64,000 nucleotides of DNA from Deinococcus sp. KSM4-11 (GCF_004801415.1 NZ_SSNX01000001.1:248001-312000); one strand, 5' to 3'. Numbered from the stretch's first letter, positions 46,312-61,158 are shown. Numbers and translations are program-made. Notes: a model not told the origin generated them from the sequence alone.

Positions 46312-47937
46312 TCAGGCTCCCGGCAAGCGCAGGATGCCCTCCAGGGCCACGTACGCGTCTGGGCGCGCCAGGAACACCAGCTCGTCTTCGTCGGTCAGGC
46401 GCAGTTCCGGACGGGGAAGGCGCACGGTGCCGTCCCGGACGATACCGATCACCTCGACGCCCGGCGGGAGGCTCAGCAGGTGCAGCCGCGCGCCGCGCCA
46501 CGAGGGCGGCACGCCCCGGCGGTACAGTTCCCGGTCGGAGGTGGCCTCCGGCTCGCTGTCGGTGGGCGCGTCGAAGGGCGTGGCGGGCGTGTCCGGAGCG
46601 CGGCGCGGAATGAAGCGCACGGTGTCGGGCAGCAGGGCCGGGCCACCCGCGTGCACGCCGCTGTCGCGCCGGGACGTGATCTGTGTGGGCAGCAGGCCGG
46701 ACACGCCGCTCAGGCCGTGGGCGAGCCCGCTGGCGAGCAGGGCGACCGGCAGCAGCGCCTCGCCGCCCCACGCGACGCCCAGCAGCGCGGCGGCCAGCGG
46801 GACGTTCAGGGTGACGGTCAGGAACGCCACCGCCCCGACCAGGGTGGACGTGGCCGTGTCGATGCCGAGCACGCTGCCCAGTCCCGCGCCGAGCAGCCCG
46901 CCCACGCCGACCGACGGCAGGATGCCGCCCCCGAAGGCGACGGCGGTGCCCAGGGCCAGCAGCGCCCAGCGCCACGCGCCCTGTTGCAGTCCCTCCGGCC
47001 CCGTGAAGCCAGAGACGGCCAGCTGGACGAAGCCGCTGCCGTCCCCAAGCACGCTGGGCGTGACGTACCACGCGACGGCGGCTGTGATCAGGCCGAACGC
47101 CGCGCCCAGCAGCGGCCGCCACCAGCCGCCCGTCAGGCGCGTGGGCCACAGCCGCCCGGCGAGCAGGAGCAGCCAGCCGGCCAGCGTGACCAGCGCCGCG
47201 ACCAGCACGAAGGCCGGCACCTGCGCCGCCGCCGGCACCTGCACGCCCTGCAGGCTCAGCAGCGGCGCGAAGCCGTACGCGAGGCCGTACACGGCGCTGC
47301 CGGCCACGGCGGCCAGCACGCAGGGCATCAGAACCTCGAACTCGAACTCGAAGCGTCGGTAGAGCACCTCGACCACGAACACGGCGGCGGCCAGCGGAGC
47401 GTGCAGCACCGCGCCCAGGGCCGCCGCCGCGCCAGCCAGCGTCAGGGCGCGCAACTCCACCGCGTCCAGGCGGGTCACGCGCTGCATGAGGCGGGTGCCG
47501 AGTTGCCCGGTCATGGTGAAGGCCGAGTCCCGCCCGACCAGCAGGCCCGAGCCGTAGCCCAGGATGGTGCCGACCAGAGTCCGCAGCTGGGTGGTGATGC
47601 CCGGCCACTGCCCGCGCGCGTGGTAGCCGCCGACCAGCTGCGTGAGCGGGCCGCCGGGCATCGCGGGAATCAACCACGCGTAGGCTGCGCCGACGACTGG
47701 TAGGGCCAGCAGGCCCCAGGGCAGGGCGGTGCCGAAGGCGATCAGCAGGCCGCCCTCGCCGGGGGTGCCCGGAGGCGAGTACCCGGTCAGGGCCGCGCCC
47801 AGGCCCATGACGCTGTCCAGCAGGGCGCGCAGCAGGATGCTCAGCCCCCCGACCAGGCCGCCGAGCAGCACGCTCAGCACGACCAGCCGCCCTGTCTCCA
47901 GGCGGGTCATGACGGCGCGGGGCAGAGGAGAACGCAT
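46312..47937 (-). CDS. CLC-family channel/antiporter with TrkA-C-like tail
   Basis: A 541-residue membrane protein. Residues about 15-400 contain the CLC fold with [20 protein letters not shown] replacing the usual GREGP loop, and [16 protein letters not shown] replacing GxFxP. The C-terminal about 100 residues ([38 protein letters not shown]) form a TrkA-C/RCK_C-like domain. It could be a Cl-/H+ exchanger or an anion channel; the altered filter leaves ion selectivity unclear. ATG 47937 lies 6 nt after TAGCAT on the minus strand (leaderless). Confidence 0.82.
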   Translation of the reverse strand: MRSPLPRAVMTRLETGRLVVLSVLLGGLVGGLSILLRALLDSVMGLGAALTGYSPPGTPGEGGLLIAFGTALPWGLLALPVVGAAYAWLIPAMPGGPLTQLVGGYHARGQWPGITTQLRTLVGTILGYGSGLLVGRDSAFTMTGQLGTRLMQRVTRLDAVELRALTLAGAAAALGAVLHAPLAAAVFVVEVLYRRFEFEFEVLMPCVLAAVAGSAVYGLAYGFAPLLSLQGVQVPAAAQVPAFVLVAALVTLAGWLLLLAGRLWPTRLTGGWWRPLLGAAFGLITAAVAWYVTPSVLGDGSGFVQLAVSGFTGPEGLQQGAWRWALLALGTAVAFGGGILPSVGVGGLLGAGLGSVLGIDTATSTLVGAVAFLTVTLNVPLAAALLGVAWGGEALLPVALLASGLAHGLSGVSGLLPTQITSRRDSGVHAGGPALLPDTVRFIPRRAPDTPATPFDAPTDSEPEATSDRELYRRGVPPSWRGARLHLLSLPPGVEVIGIVRDGTVRLPRPELRLTDEDELVFLARPDAYVALEGILRLPGA

Positions 47938-48106
47938 CCCGGCATGCTAGAGCAAAGTGAGCGTCGGCCCGCGTGCCACGCGCATGAAGACCTCCTAAAG
48001 CCCCGTGACGTCCAAACACCGGATCAGGGGCGCGTAAGATACAACTCGCTTCGCCGGGACGCGGGTCGCCGTGGCACGCGGTTTCCGGCGTGAAAGGAGC
48101 ATGCTC

Positions 48107-48730
<624 letters not shown>

Positions 48731-48744
48731 CCCTGGAGTGGGTG

Positions 48745-48766
48745 ACCCCCGGTTGCGGCCGGGGGT
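48745..48766 (+). terminator. sodA terminator
   Basis: ACCCCCGG (48745-48752) pairs with CCGGGGGT (48759-48766) across 6 nt, followed by TTGTCGTTGG. It lies between sodA and the convergent P450 gene. Confidence 0.75.
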
Positions 48767-48781
48767 TTGTCGTTGGCCGGG

Positions 48782-50143
48782 TCAATCCACGCGGGTGACG
48801 TGCGCGATCACCGGGCCGTCGGCCTTCAGGGTCACGCTGGGGCTCAGGCCCGTGGGGCCGCCGTCCGGCACGTCGAAGCTCAGGTCGCGCAGCAGCAGCG
48901 CCGACATCAGCGTGGCTTCCAGCAGCGCGAGATGGTTGCCGATACACATGCGGGCCCCCGCCCCGAAGGGCATGAAGGCGTCGGGCGTGCGGGTGCCGTT
49001 CAGCCAGCGTTCCGGGTCGAAGTTGTCCGGACGCCGCCAGGCCAGCGGACTGCGCTGCATCAGGAAGATGTTGACCGAGACGCTGGCGCCCGCAGGCAGG
49101 GAATAGCCGGCCACCGTGACCGGCTCCGTCGCCTGACGCGGCACGATCCACGCGGGCGGATACAGGCGCAGCGCTTCCTGAATGCAGGCGTTCAGATAGG
49201 GGAGGGCCGGGGCATCCGCCGCGTCCGGGTCGCGCCCGCCCAGCACGGCGCGCACCTCGGCCCGTGCCCGCTCCTGCACGTCCGGGTGGCGGGCGAACTC
49301 CAGCAGCAGAAAGGTCAGCAGGGTCGCGGTCGTCTCGTGGCCTGCCAGGAACAGGGTCATGACCTCGTCGCGGATCTCACGGTCGTTCAGGCCGCCCTGG
49401 CCGTCCTCGTCGCGGGCCGAGAGCAGCAGGCCCAGCAGGTCGTGTCCGGGCTCCGGGGCCGCGCGGCGCTGCGCGATGATGCGGGCCACGATCCGGTCGA
49501 GCGCTGCGCCGGATGCCTGGGCCCGGCGGTTCGCGGGCGTGGGCCACTCGGTCGGGACATCTATGAATGCCCTCACGCGCTGCGTGGTGCGGTCCAGCAG
49601 CGGGGGGAGTTCGCGTTCCACCACCGCGAGCTCGGCGTCGCTCAGACCCGTGCCGAACAGGACGGCCGCGATGGCGCGCAGGGTCACACGCAGCATCTCG
49701 CCCCCGACCTCAACCGGCTGACCGCGGTCGGCGGACTGGTGCAGGCGCCCGATCGTGGGCTGTGTGGCCTCCACGATGGAGCTTGCCATGCCACTCAGGG
49801 CAGAGCGGTGAAACGCGGGCTGCATCAGGCGGCGGTGCGTGCGCCACTCCTGCCCCTCGGCGGTCAACAGGCCGGAGCCCAGGAAGTCCTGCATCTTCTG
49901 GATGCCACGGCCCTTGCGGAACGAGCTGGCCTTTTCGACGAGTACCTCGCGGGCGGCGGCCGGGTCGCAGACCATCAGCACGTCGCGTGGCCCGATCCGC
50001 AGGGTCAGCACGTCGCCGTACGCGGTGCGCAGGTGCCGCATGTAGCCCAGGGGATCGGCGCGCAGGGCGCTCGCCTGCCCCAGCGGCGAGCGGGTGCGCG
50101 GGCCGGGAGGCCGGGCAGGCGGAGTGGGACGCATGATCAGCAT
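48782..50143 (-). CDS. Cytochrome P450
   Basis: A 453-residue monooxygenase. The I-helix has LFLAGHETTATLL, the ExxR motif is in QEALRLYPPAWIV, and the heme-binding loop FMPFGAGARMCIGNHLA holds the thiolate Cys near residue 396. The N-terminus is Pro-rich and lacks a membrane anchor, so it is soluble. D. radiodurans has a P450 (CYP287A1) linked to carotenoid ring hydroxylation, and this protein may be its orthologue; I infer that from general resemblance only. It is divergent from the carboxylase gene across a palindrome. Confidence 0.93.
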   Translation of the reverse strand: MLIMRPTPPARPPGPRTRSPLGQASALRADPLGYMRHLRTAYGDVLTLRIGPRDVLMVCDPAAAREVLVEKASSFRKGRGIQKMQDFLGSGLLTAEGQEWRTHRRLMQPAFHRSALSGMASSIVEATQPTIGRLHQSADRGQPVEVGGEMLRVTLRAIAAVLFGTGLSDAELAVVERELPPLLDRTTQRVRAFIDVPTEWPTPANRRAQASGAALDRIVARIIAQRRAAPEPGHDLLGLLLSARDEDGQGGLNDREIRDEVMTLFLAGHETTATLLTFLLLEFARHPDVQERARAEVRAVLGGRDPDAADAPALPYLNACIQEALRLYPPAWIVPRQATEPVTVAGYSLPAGASVSVNIFLMQRSPLAWRRPDNFDPERWLNGTRTPDAFMPFGAGARMCIGNHLALLEATLMSALLLRDLSFDVPDGGPTGLSPSVTLKADGPVIAHVTRVD

Positions 50144-50171
50144 GGTGCACTCTGGTAACCCTCAGCACAAC

Positions 50172-50189
50172 CTAACGACCGTTTGTTAG
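50172..50189. promoter_or_regulatory. Overlapping palindrome between the P450 and carboxylase genes
   Basis: CTAACGACCGTTTGTTAG contains AACGACCGTT (50174-50183; arms AACG/CGTT) and outer arms CTAAC/GTTAG. Such motifs are bound by TetR-family regulators of acyl-CoA metabolism. It overlaps the possible -10 TAGACT (50187-50192) of the carboxylase gene. Confidence 0.45.
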
Positions 50190-50202
50190 ACTCCTGGGAA
50201 CA

Positions 50203-51873
<1,671 letters not shown>

Positions 51874-51965
51874 GGCCGTCCAGGCACCCGACCGTCTGAC
51901 CTACCGCACCCCCGTTCGCCCTCCCGTCGGCCCGTTCGACGAATTGACATTTCCCAGGAGTTTCC

Positions 51966-53174
<1,209 letters not shown>

Positions 53175-53212
53175 GCGAGGGTAGTCCTAACTTCCTGGGC
53201 TGTTCCGACCTG

Positions 53213-53256
53213 CTGCGGAGGTCATCCACGCCTTCATGCGCGGGTGACCTCCGCAG
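53213..53256 (+). terminator. 12-bp inverted repeat before the amidase gene
   Basis: CTGCGGAGGTCA (53213-53224) pairs exactly with TGACCTCCGCAG (53245-53256), with partial extension inward. It may end the dehydrogenase transcript; it is only 14 bp before the GTG start of the next gene and could alternatively affect its translation. Confidence 0.5.
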
Positions 53257-53269
53257 CGGAGACTGAGGT

Positions 53270-53929
53270 GTGAGTCTCAAGTTCGTGGTGTTGGCGCTGA
53301 TGCTTCTGGGAAGCGGCCTCGCCCGTGCGGCGTCGGCCCCGGTCATCGATGACCGCTATCTCATCCACTTCAGCGCGGAGCGGACGCGCCTGACCCTGGC
53401 GTATATCCGGCAGCACTATGACCCGCAGGCCACGTCGATCCGCATCAAGCCCGTCATGGTCGTGATTCACTGGACGGCCTCGCCTACGCTGGCGGCGGCG
53501 CTCGCGGAACTCACGCCCGACACGCTCATGGGCCGGGCGGACATCCGCAGCGGTGGGGCGCTGAACGTGGGCGCGCACTACCTGGTGGATCGGGACGGCA
53601 CCATCTACCGCCTGATTGATGACACGCTGCTGGCGCGGCATGTGATCGGTCTGAACCGCTCCGCCATCGGCATTGAAAACGTGGGTTCGAACAACCTGAC
53701 CGCCGCGCAACTCCGGGCGGATGCGCGGCTGGTCGCGTCTCTGAACGGCGAGTACGCCCTAGAGTATCTGATCGGGCATTTCGAGTACGGCCGCTTCAAA
53801 GGATCGGCCCTGTGGGAGGAAAAGCAGGCGGGGTACTTCACGCGCAAGACCGATCCGGGGGCGGCGTTCATGGCGGCCCTGCGGGCGAACCTCGCCGGGC
53901 AGGGGGTCATGCTGAAATCAACCCCGTGA
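53270..53929 (+). CDS. N-acetylmuramoyl-L-alanine amidase (amidase_2)
   Basis: A 219-residue exported enzyme. The first about 20 residues form a signal peptide (VVLALMLLGSGLARAAS). The catalytic domain has VMVVIHWTASPT (Zn-binding His), GGALNVGAHYLVDRDGTIYRL, LARHVIGLNRSAIGIENVG and LIGHFEYGRFKGS (His). It cleaves the bond between the sugar and peptide parts of peptidoglycan. The start is GTG 53270, after GAGG. Confidence 0.85.
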   Translation: MSLKFVVLALMLLGSGLARAASAPVIDDRYLIHFSAERTRLTLAYIRQHYDPQATSIRIKPVMVVIHWTASPTLAAALAELTPDTLMGRADIRSGGALNVGAHYLVDRDGTIYRLIDDTLLARHVIGLNRSAIGIENVGSNNLTAAQLRADARLVASLNGEYALEYLIGHFEYGRFKGSALWEEKQAGYFTRKTDPGAAFMAALRANLAGQGVMLKSTP

Positions 53930-53953
53930 GCGCTGGGGTATCGTTGCCGCAGG

Positions 53954-54640
53954 ATGGGAAGCCGCCTGGACGCCCTGGTGCTGGACGTATGCGGATCGGA
54001 CGATCACCCGCTCGCGGTTCGCCTGCGCGCGTGGCTGGCGGGGTCGCGGGCGTTTGGGCCGTTCGTGGAGGCGAACCTGAGCAAGGTGCGCCGCAAAGTC
54101 CGGCAGGCCAGTGGAATGGAGGAGCTGGCCGATGTGGCCGCCGAACTCGCCGTGGCCGCGTGGCTGCTGCGCGAACGGCGCTGGACGCTGGAGTACGAAC
54201 CGCTCGCGGCGACAGGCGGGCGCGGGCCGGATTTCCGGGTGGCCGCGCCGGACGGCACGGGGGCGTTCTACGTGGAGGTCGCCCGCCTGCGCCCGGCCAG
54301 AGAGGGTATTGGAAGTCCATTGCCGGTGCGGCTGGCGCGGGTGCTGGCCGACAAGGTGGGCCAGCTGCCCGCCGGAGCAGTTAACGTTCTGGCGGTCGCC
54401 CTACCGGCTGGTGAGGCGGGTCGGGATCTGTTGACGGGCGCGCTGCACCTGCTCGACGAGGCGGCGGCGGGATTGCAGCCAGGCCTCGATGGGCGGGCCT
54501 TCGCGCGGGGGCGCTTCCGTCTGGGTGCTGTGCTCCTGGCGCACCTGGAGGGCGAGCCGCAGACGGAACTCGCTGCGCTGCCCGGGGCGCGGCATCCAAT
54601 CCCTACAGAACTCGCACGACGGGTTCGGGCCCTGCCCTGA
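53954..54640 (+). CDS. Possible PD-(D/E)XK-like protein, unknown function
   Basis: A 228-residue protein I do not recognise. Residues 60-110 show a Glu-Asp-Glu pattern: AAELAVAAWLL (Glu64), RRWTLEYEPL, GRGPDFRVA (Asp93) and AFYVEVARLR (Glu108). That order and spacing resemble PD-(D/E)XK nuclease-fold proteins, though the third residue of ExK is Ala rather than Lys. No restriction or defence genes adjoin it. The start has no ribosome-binding site, and a TATCGT box lies about 13 nt upstream. Fold and activity are uncertain. Confidence 0.6.
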   Translation: MGSRLDALVLDVCGSDDHPLAVRLRAWLAGSRAFGPFVEANLSKVRRKVRQASGMEELADVAAELAVAAWLLRERRWTLEYEPLAATGGRGPDFRVAAPDGTGAFYVEVARLRPAREGIGSPLPVRLARVLADKVGQLPAGAVNVLAVALPAGEAGRDLLTGALHLLDEAAAGLQPGLDGRAFARGRFRLGAVLLAHLEGEPQTELAALPGARHPIPTELARRVRALP

Positions 54641-54641
54641 A

Positions 54642-55520
54642 TTAATCCAGTGCCCGCCGCAAAAAGTCCCGCACGACGCTCAGGAACTCGTCTGGCTGCT
54701 CCACGAAGGGCATATGACCGCTGTGTTCGAACACGTGGACTTCGCCGGCGGGTGCGCGGCCGGCCACGAGTTCGCTCGCTTCGGGTGGGCACGTGCGGTC
54801 GTGCCGTCCGGCGAGCGCCAGCAGCGGCTGGGTGACCGCGCCCAGGCGATCCTCGACCTCGATCCCGCCGTATCCGGCCACGCTGAACTGGCGCAGCACG
54901 TCCGGAGCGTAACGCGGGTGCATGGCCTCCACGTGGGCCTCGTACTCCGCAATCCGGGGGTCGAGGGGATCACCGAAGTGCCAGGGCATCTGTTCGTGCA
55001 TCAGGCGGGCGAAGTCCGCTTCCGTACGGACATTCGCCTCATCGGCCCAGGAGGCGCGCACCTGTTCGCGCAGCGCCAGCGGCTCGAAGGTCTCCAGTTT
55101 CGTGGGAATGCTCTCCAGCCAGCGGGCCGAGCCCACACCGCAGCACGCGATCGTGGCTGCCGCCGCGCCGGGGAAATCGGCGGCGTGTTGCAGGGCGACG
55201 AAGGCCCCGTACGAATGGCCGAGCAACGCGTACCTCCCGGCGTTCAGGGCCCGGGCCACGCTGGACACATCCGCCGCCATCTGAGCGAGCGTCCACGTGG
55301 CCTGCGGCACGTCCCGGTCGCTCTGTCCCTGGGCGCGCTGGTCGAGGATCACGAGTTGCACCGTGTCCGCCAAGCCATCCAGGTACGTGCCGAACTCCGT
55401 GTGATCCAGGCCAGGGCCACCGTGCAGCACGATCAGCGGCGGCCGGGAGGCGTCGCCCACGATGCGGGCGTACAGGCGGGTGTCGGGAAGATCCAGCAGC
55501 CGGAATTCGGTGGAGGGCAT
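54642..55520 (-). CDS. Alpha/beta hydrolase, proline-iminopeptidase-like
   Basis: A 292-residue hydrolase. LIVLHGGPGLDHTEFGTYL is the oxyanion loop, ALLGHSYGAFVALQHA holds the nucleophile Ser near residue 102, ALAGRHDRTCPPE contributes the Asp, and FEHSGHMPFVEQPDEF the His. The HGGPG motif is shared with prolyl iminopeptidases. Substrate unknown. It is convergent with the preceding gene, with a single base between the stops. Confidence 0.88.
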   Translation of the reverse strand: MPSTEFRLLDLPDTRLYARIVGDASRPPLIVLHGGPGLDHTEFGTYLDGLADTVQLVILDQRAQGQSDRDVPQATWTLAQMAADVSSVARALNAGRYALLGHSYGAFVALQHAADFPGAAAATIACCGVGSARWLESIPTKLETFEPLALREQVRASWADEANVRTEADFARLMHEQMPWHFGDPLDPRIAEYEAHVEAMHPRYAPDVLRQFSVAGYGGIEVEDRLGAVTQPLLALAGRHDRTCPPEASELVAGRAPAGEVHVFEHSGHMPFVEQPDEFLSVVRDFLRRALD

Positions 55521-55545
55521 GGGCGCAGGCTACTGCCCCTTGCGG

Positions 55546-56511
55546 TCAGCGGTACGCCCCGATCCGCTCCACCAGCAGCGCGAAGAAGCCGTCGGCATCC
55601 ACCTGGGTCATCACGTCGGCGTTCGGGGCGTGTCCGGTCACGTTCCACACGTCTGCCACGGTGCGGCCCGCGCTGGGGCCGTCCGTCAGGTCGATCTCGA
55701 CGTGCATGGGCCGGGTCTCGAACAGCTCGGGGCGCAGCAGCCACGCCACGGTCAGCGGATCGTGTAGCGCGCCGCCGTCCCAGCCGTAGCGTTCCAGGTG
55801 GTGATCGGCGAAGAAGGCCAGCAGGTCTGCCACGAAGGCGCCGACCGGCGTGCCCAGATCGCGGAACGCCTGGACGCGTGCCGGGTTCGCGATGGCCTGA
55901 TGGCTGGCGTTCAGGCCGATCATGGTGAGGGGCACGCCGCTGGTAAAGACGATGTGCGCCGCGTGCGGGTCGGCCAGGGCGTTGAACTCGGCGGCGGGCG
56001 TCCAGTTGCCCGTGTCGGTGCTCCCGCCCATCCACACGATCCGCGCGATCTTCCCGGCGATGTCCGGCGCGAGCCGCAGGGCCAGCGCGATGTTCGTCAG
56101 GGGGCCGGTGGGCACCAGCGTGACTGGCTGCGGGTGCGTTCGGACGGTGCGGATGATGAACTCCACGGCGTGTCCATCCTCGGTGCCCCTGGTGGGCGCG
56201 GGCAGATGTGGGCCGTCCATACCGCTCGCGCCGTGCACCGCCTCGGCGCTGATGCGGGCCTGCACGAGGGGCCGGTCAGCCCCGGCGTACACGGGCACGT
56301 CCTTGCGGCTCAGTTCCCGCGTGATCAGCGCGTTCTGGGTGGTGCGATCCAGGCCCACGTTCCCGAACACGCTGGTGATGCCCAGCACCTGCAGTTCGGG
56401 GCTGGCCAGCGCCAGCAGGAAGTTCACGACATCGTCATGGCCGGGATCGCCGTCCAGAATGACCGGCAGCGGGGCGTCTGGATGGGGCATGGCGGTCATT
56501 GTGGCAGGCAC
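55546..56511 (-). CDS. Nucleoside hydrolase
   Basis: A 321-residue Ca-dependent nucleoside hydrolase. VILDGDPGHDDVVNFLLAL is the metal-binding Asp cluster at the N-terminus. VTLVPTGPLTNIALALRLAP and GGALHDPLTVAWLL (active-site His) follow. Family members cleave purine or pyrimidine ribonucleosides to base and ribose for salvage. Alternative ATGs at 56499 and 56490 are possible. It lies 26 bp upstream of the alpha/beta hydrolase on the same strand, so they may be co-transcribed. Confidence 0.92.
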   Translation of the reverse strand: MPATMTAMPHPDAPLPVILDGDPGHDDVVNFLLALASPELQVLGITSVFGNVGLDRTTQNALITRELSRKDVPVYAGADRPLVQARISAEAVHGASGMDGPHLPAPTRGTEDGHAVEFIIRTVRTHPQPVTLVPTGPLTNIALALRLAPDIAGKIARIVWMGGSTDTGNWTPAAEFNALADPHAAHIVFTSGVPLTMIGLNASHQAIANPARVQAFRDLGTPVGAFVADLLAFFADHHLERYGWDGGALHDPLTVAWLLRPELFETRPMHVEIDLTDGPSAGRTVADVWNVTGHAPNADVMTQVDADGFFALLVERIGAYR

Positions 56512-56580
56512 GGGCCGATTGATGAACCCAGCGTAAGATTGGTGCCATCTCTGTCAGGATTCCAGGCGTACACTTTTGCT

Positions 56581-56685
56581 ATGAAGGGCCTGCGCGAATT
56601 CATTGACTGGCTCCGGGAGGCCCTCCAGGGAACTCCCGAACCGCGGCTGGTTCCCATCCCCGTGCGCGTGCGTGACCGGCGCTAA
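56581..56685 (+). CDS. 34-residue leaderless small protein
   Basis: A 34-codon frame beginning MKGLREFIDWLREALQGTP, with a possible amphipathic helix, and ending with Arg-rich IPVRVRDRR. The ATG is 6 nt after TACACT, the same leaderless layout as other genes here, and a terminator with T-run follows 27 bp after the stop. Those flanks argue that it is a genuine independent unit. Function unknown. Confidence 0.6.
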   Translation: MKGLREFIDWLREALQGTPEPRLVPIPVRVRDRR

Positions 56686-56711
56686 CGGCTGCAACGACTA
56701 ACTCCTTCTTG

Positions 56712-56736
56712 CCCACCCTGACCGGGTGGGTGTTTT
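56712..56736 (+). terminator. Terminator after the 34-residue gene
   Basis: CCCACCC (56712-56718) pairs with GGGTGGG (56724-56730) across 5 nt, followed by TGTTTT. Confidence 0.75.
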
Positions 56737-56799
56737 CCGGCGCCGCACGGTGAGACGTGCCCCGGAACGCCGCGCGGGTGGCGCGCTATGCTCTGCGTC

Positions 56800-59091
<2,292 letters not shown>

Positions 59092-59095
59092 TGCC

Positions 59096-60067
59096 ATGTC
59101 TCTGACCCTGCTGCCGGATCTGGGCGACCTGCTCAGGGTGCACCCGCAGTACAACGCAGGCACCGTCGTCGAACTGCTGGCGTTCCTGGGTGCGCGCGAG
59201 GTGCTGTGGGCGACCTCCGACGATCCGGACCATCCCCTGCGCGACGCGCTGCCCGCGGCGGGCGTCAGTATTCGGGAGGGCTTCATGGTCGACTGGGCGT
59301 GGGCGGATGCGGAACACGCGCAGTTGCAGGCGTTCCTGAACCAGTACCCGCAGGGCCGCGAGCGGTGGCGGGATGCGGGCCGGGCGGAGCACGCGTTCGC
59401 CGAGCGGCTGACGGCGCCCATGACCGCCGCCACTCTTCTGGCCGCAGAGACGATGGCTGCCGCAAGGGAGTACCACGGGCAGATCCGCGCGGCGTTGGAC
59501 GAAGGCCCGGGAACGCGCTGGCGCGAGCGCCGTCTGGCCACCCTGGCCGAGACCCTGGCCAGCGAGCAGGGCGTGGCGCTGCTTCCCCTGGACGACGTGC
59601 CCGGCCTGCTGCCGCTGCTGCCGGATGCCTCCCTGCCGGACGTCTCCGCGTTCATGCCCGGCGAGACCAGCCGCCTGCGGGCGCTCGCAGACCGCGCGTG
59701 GAGGCTCGCCGAGGACGATGATCTGAACGCCCTGCTGGCCGCCCTGGCCCGCGAGAGCGGCGACCGGATCACCCCACGTGCGGAACTGGACGCCGCCTCC
59801 GCCAGTATCTACCTCGCGGTGGGGGATCTCCAGACGTCACGTGACCTGCTGGAACGCGCCGCGCACGGCCTCACGGACGACCAGCCGCGCAGCCTGAGCG
59901 GCCTGACCCTGGCCCGGCTGGGGCAGGTGCGTGACGCCCTGGGCGACCGCGAACTGGCCGTCCGCACCTACCGGGCGGTGCTGGCCCTGGGTTACGCGCC
60001 GCAGGTGGCGCTGGAGACCGCGCATGCGGGCCTGAACGAAGCGTTCGCGCTGAACCTGGACGGGTAG
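59096..60067 (+). CDS. Unknown protein with a TPR-like C-terminal region, downstream of rel
   Basis: A 323-residue soluble protein. The N-terminal half has [20 protein letters not shown] and [19 protein letters not shown]. The C-terminal about 80 residues contain repeated helix pairs ([41 protein letters not shown]) resembling tetratricopeptide repeats, so it may bind a protein. I do not recognise the family. It starts 4 nt after the rel stop and is probably co-transcribed. Confidence 0.75.
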   Translation: MSLTLLPDLGDLLRVHPQYNAGTVVELLAFLGAREVLWATSDDPDHPLRDALPAAGVSIREGFMVDWAWADAEHAQLQAFLNQYPQGRERWRDAGRAEHAFAERLTAPMTAATLLAAETMAAAREYHGQIRAALDEGPGTRWRERRLATLAETLASEQGVALLPLDDVPGLLPLLPDASLPDVSAFMPGETSRLRALADRAWRLAEDDDLNALLAALARESGDRITPRAELDAASASIYLAVGDLQTSRDLLERAAHGLTDDQPRSLSGLTLARLGQVRDALGDRELAVRTYRAVLALGYAPQVALETAHAGLNEAFALNLDG

Positions 60068-60068
60068 G

Positions 60069-60773
60069 TCACCGCACCCGCTCGACCCAGTCTGCCCTGA
60101 CGTCCAGCGTCTCGGCGTGCAGCAGGTGCGGCTCACCCGCCAGGGTCACGTTCAGCGGGTCGGTCAGGGTGTTCTCCCGGATGACGGCCTCCGCGCGGCG
60201 CAGCGGCCACGCCTGGTGGTGAATCCGCCCCCGGTAGACCCGCCCGGCCGGATCCGCCGAGTACAGGTACAGGCGGTTGGTCAGCCAGTCCTCCAGGCTG
60301 CCTGGAAGGGCGGTAATTGGCTCGCCCACCGGCCGGTATGCTCCGGCGAAGCGGCCGGGCGGCGCTCCCCGGTGCGTGCGGAGGCTGGCGTACCGGGTCA
60401 CGCCCTGCTCGTGGGAGGCCCACATTCGCGCGTCGAAGTACGGCAGGTGGAACAGGGCGCGGGCCAGCCGCACGGCCAGCGGACTGGCAGCGTCCAGCGA
60501 GTAGAACCACACGCCCCCGATGCCTCCCGCCGTCACGTACGTCCGGAGGTTCAGTTCCGGGAAAGTGCTCACGCCCGGCACATCCGGCACGCCACGTGGC
60601 GATACGCCCGTCATGGTGAAGGGCACCACGCCCAGCCACGCCAGTCCGTTCCGCGTGTCGAGTTCCAGGCCCCTGGGCAGGGTGGGAGCCAGGTGCTCGG
60701 GCGGAACCGGCCAGTGCATGAAGCAAAGATCGTGCCACGTCATGCGCAGCACCCACGGTCGCCGGTCGCTCAT
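60069..60773 (-). CDS. DUF2071 (YqjF-like) family protein
   Basis: A 234-residue protein. The N-terminal WHDLCFMHWPVPPEHLAPTLP and GLAWLGVVPFTMTGVSPRG, then FPELNLRTYVTAGGIGGVWF, are characteristic of DUF2071 proteins. The fold is related to acetoacetate decarboxylase, but the catalytic role is unknown. The gene converges on the preceding gene, with one base between the stops. Confidence 0.88.
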   Translation of the reverse strand: MSDRRPWVLRMTWHDLCFMHWPVPPEHLAPTLPRGLELDTRNGLAWLGVVPFTMTGVSPRGVPDVPGVSTFPELNLRTYVTAGGIGGVWFYSLDAASPLAVRLARALFHLPYFDARMWASHEQGVTRYASLRTHRGAPPGRFAGAYRPVGEPITALPGSLEDWLTNRLYLYSADPAGRVYRGRIHHQAWPLRRAEAVIRENTLTDPLNVTLAGEPHLLHAETLDVRADWVERVR

Positions 60774-60861
60774 GGCTCAAGGGTACGGGCAGCCCCGAAG
60801 GGCATACGGGCAGCGCGCCGACGGTATGACGTTCAGGTCAACCTTTCGTGAACGCGGTTGA

Positions 60862-61158
60862 GGTCGGGTCGTACACGATGAAACGAGGATTACCGCCCTG
60901 GGCGGCGCGCCACGCGAGGATGGCAGTGTGGGGGCCGCGGTTCACCGCACCTGGCTGAACGTCCGTGACGCCGTGAATGGTCGCGAGGGTCGGATGGTCG
61001 TGTCTGAGACCGAGCGCGGAGAGGACGCTGTCTTCCAGAACTACCAGGACGTCCTGAATGAGTCGGAAAGGCCCACCGACCTCCGGGCCTTCGTTCAGGC
61101 GCAGGATGCAATGTTCAAGGCCAGCCACGACCTCAATCACGAGATGAACACCCACTGA
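60862..61158 (+). pseudogene. 5'-truncated DUF2383-like four-helix-bundle gene
   Basis: The open frame after a TGA at 60859-60861 reads LGGAPREDGSVGAAVHRTW and later VSETERGEDAVFQNYQDVL and AQDAMFKASHDLNHEM, matching the second half of the PA2169/DUF2383 four-helix-bundle family, usually 110-150 residues. The first two helices are not found upstream in any frame. No ATG opens the frame, but a GTG at 60928 follows GAGGA and could yield 76 residues (60928-61158), so a short product may still be made. A terminator follows. Confidence 0.55.

Noticed and set aside
60838..61155. Minus-strand 105-codon frame over the DUF2383-like gene
   Set aside because: The plus-strand frame has recognisable family similarity and a convergent terminator follows it; the minus frame has neither.
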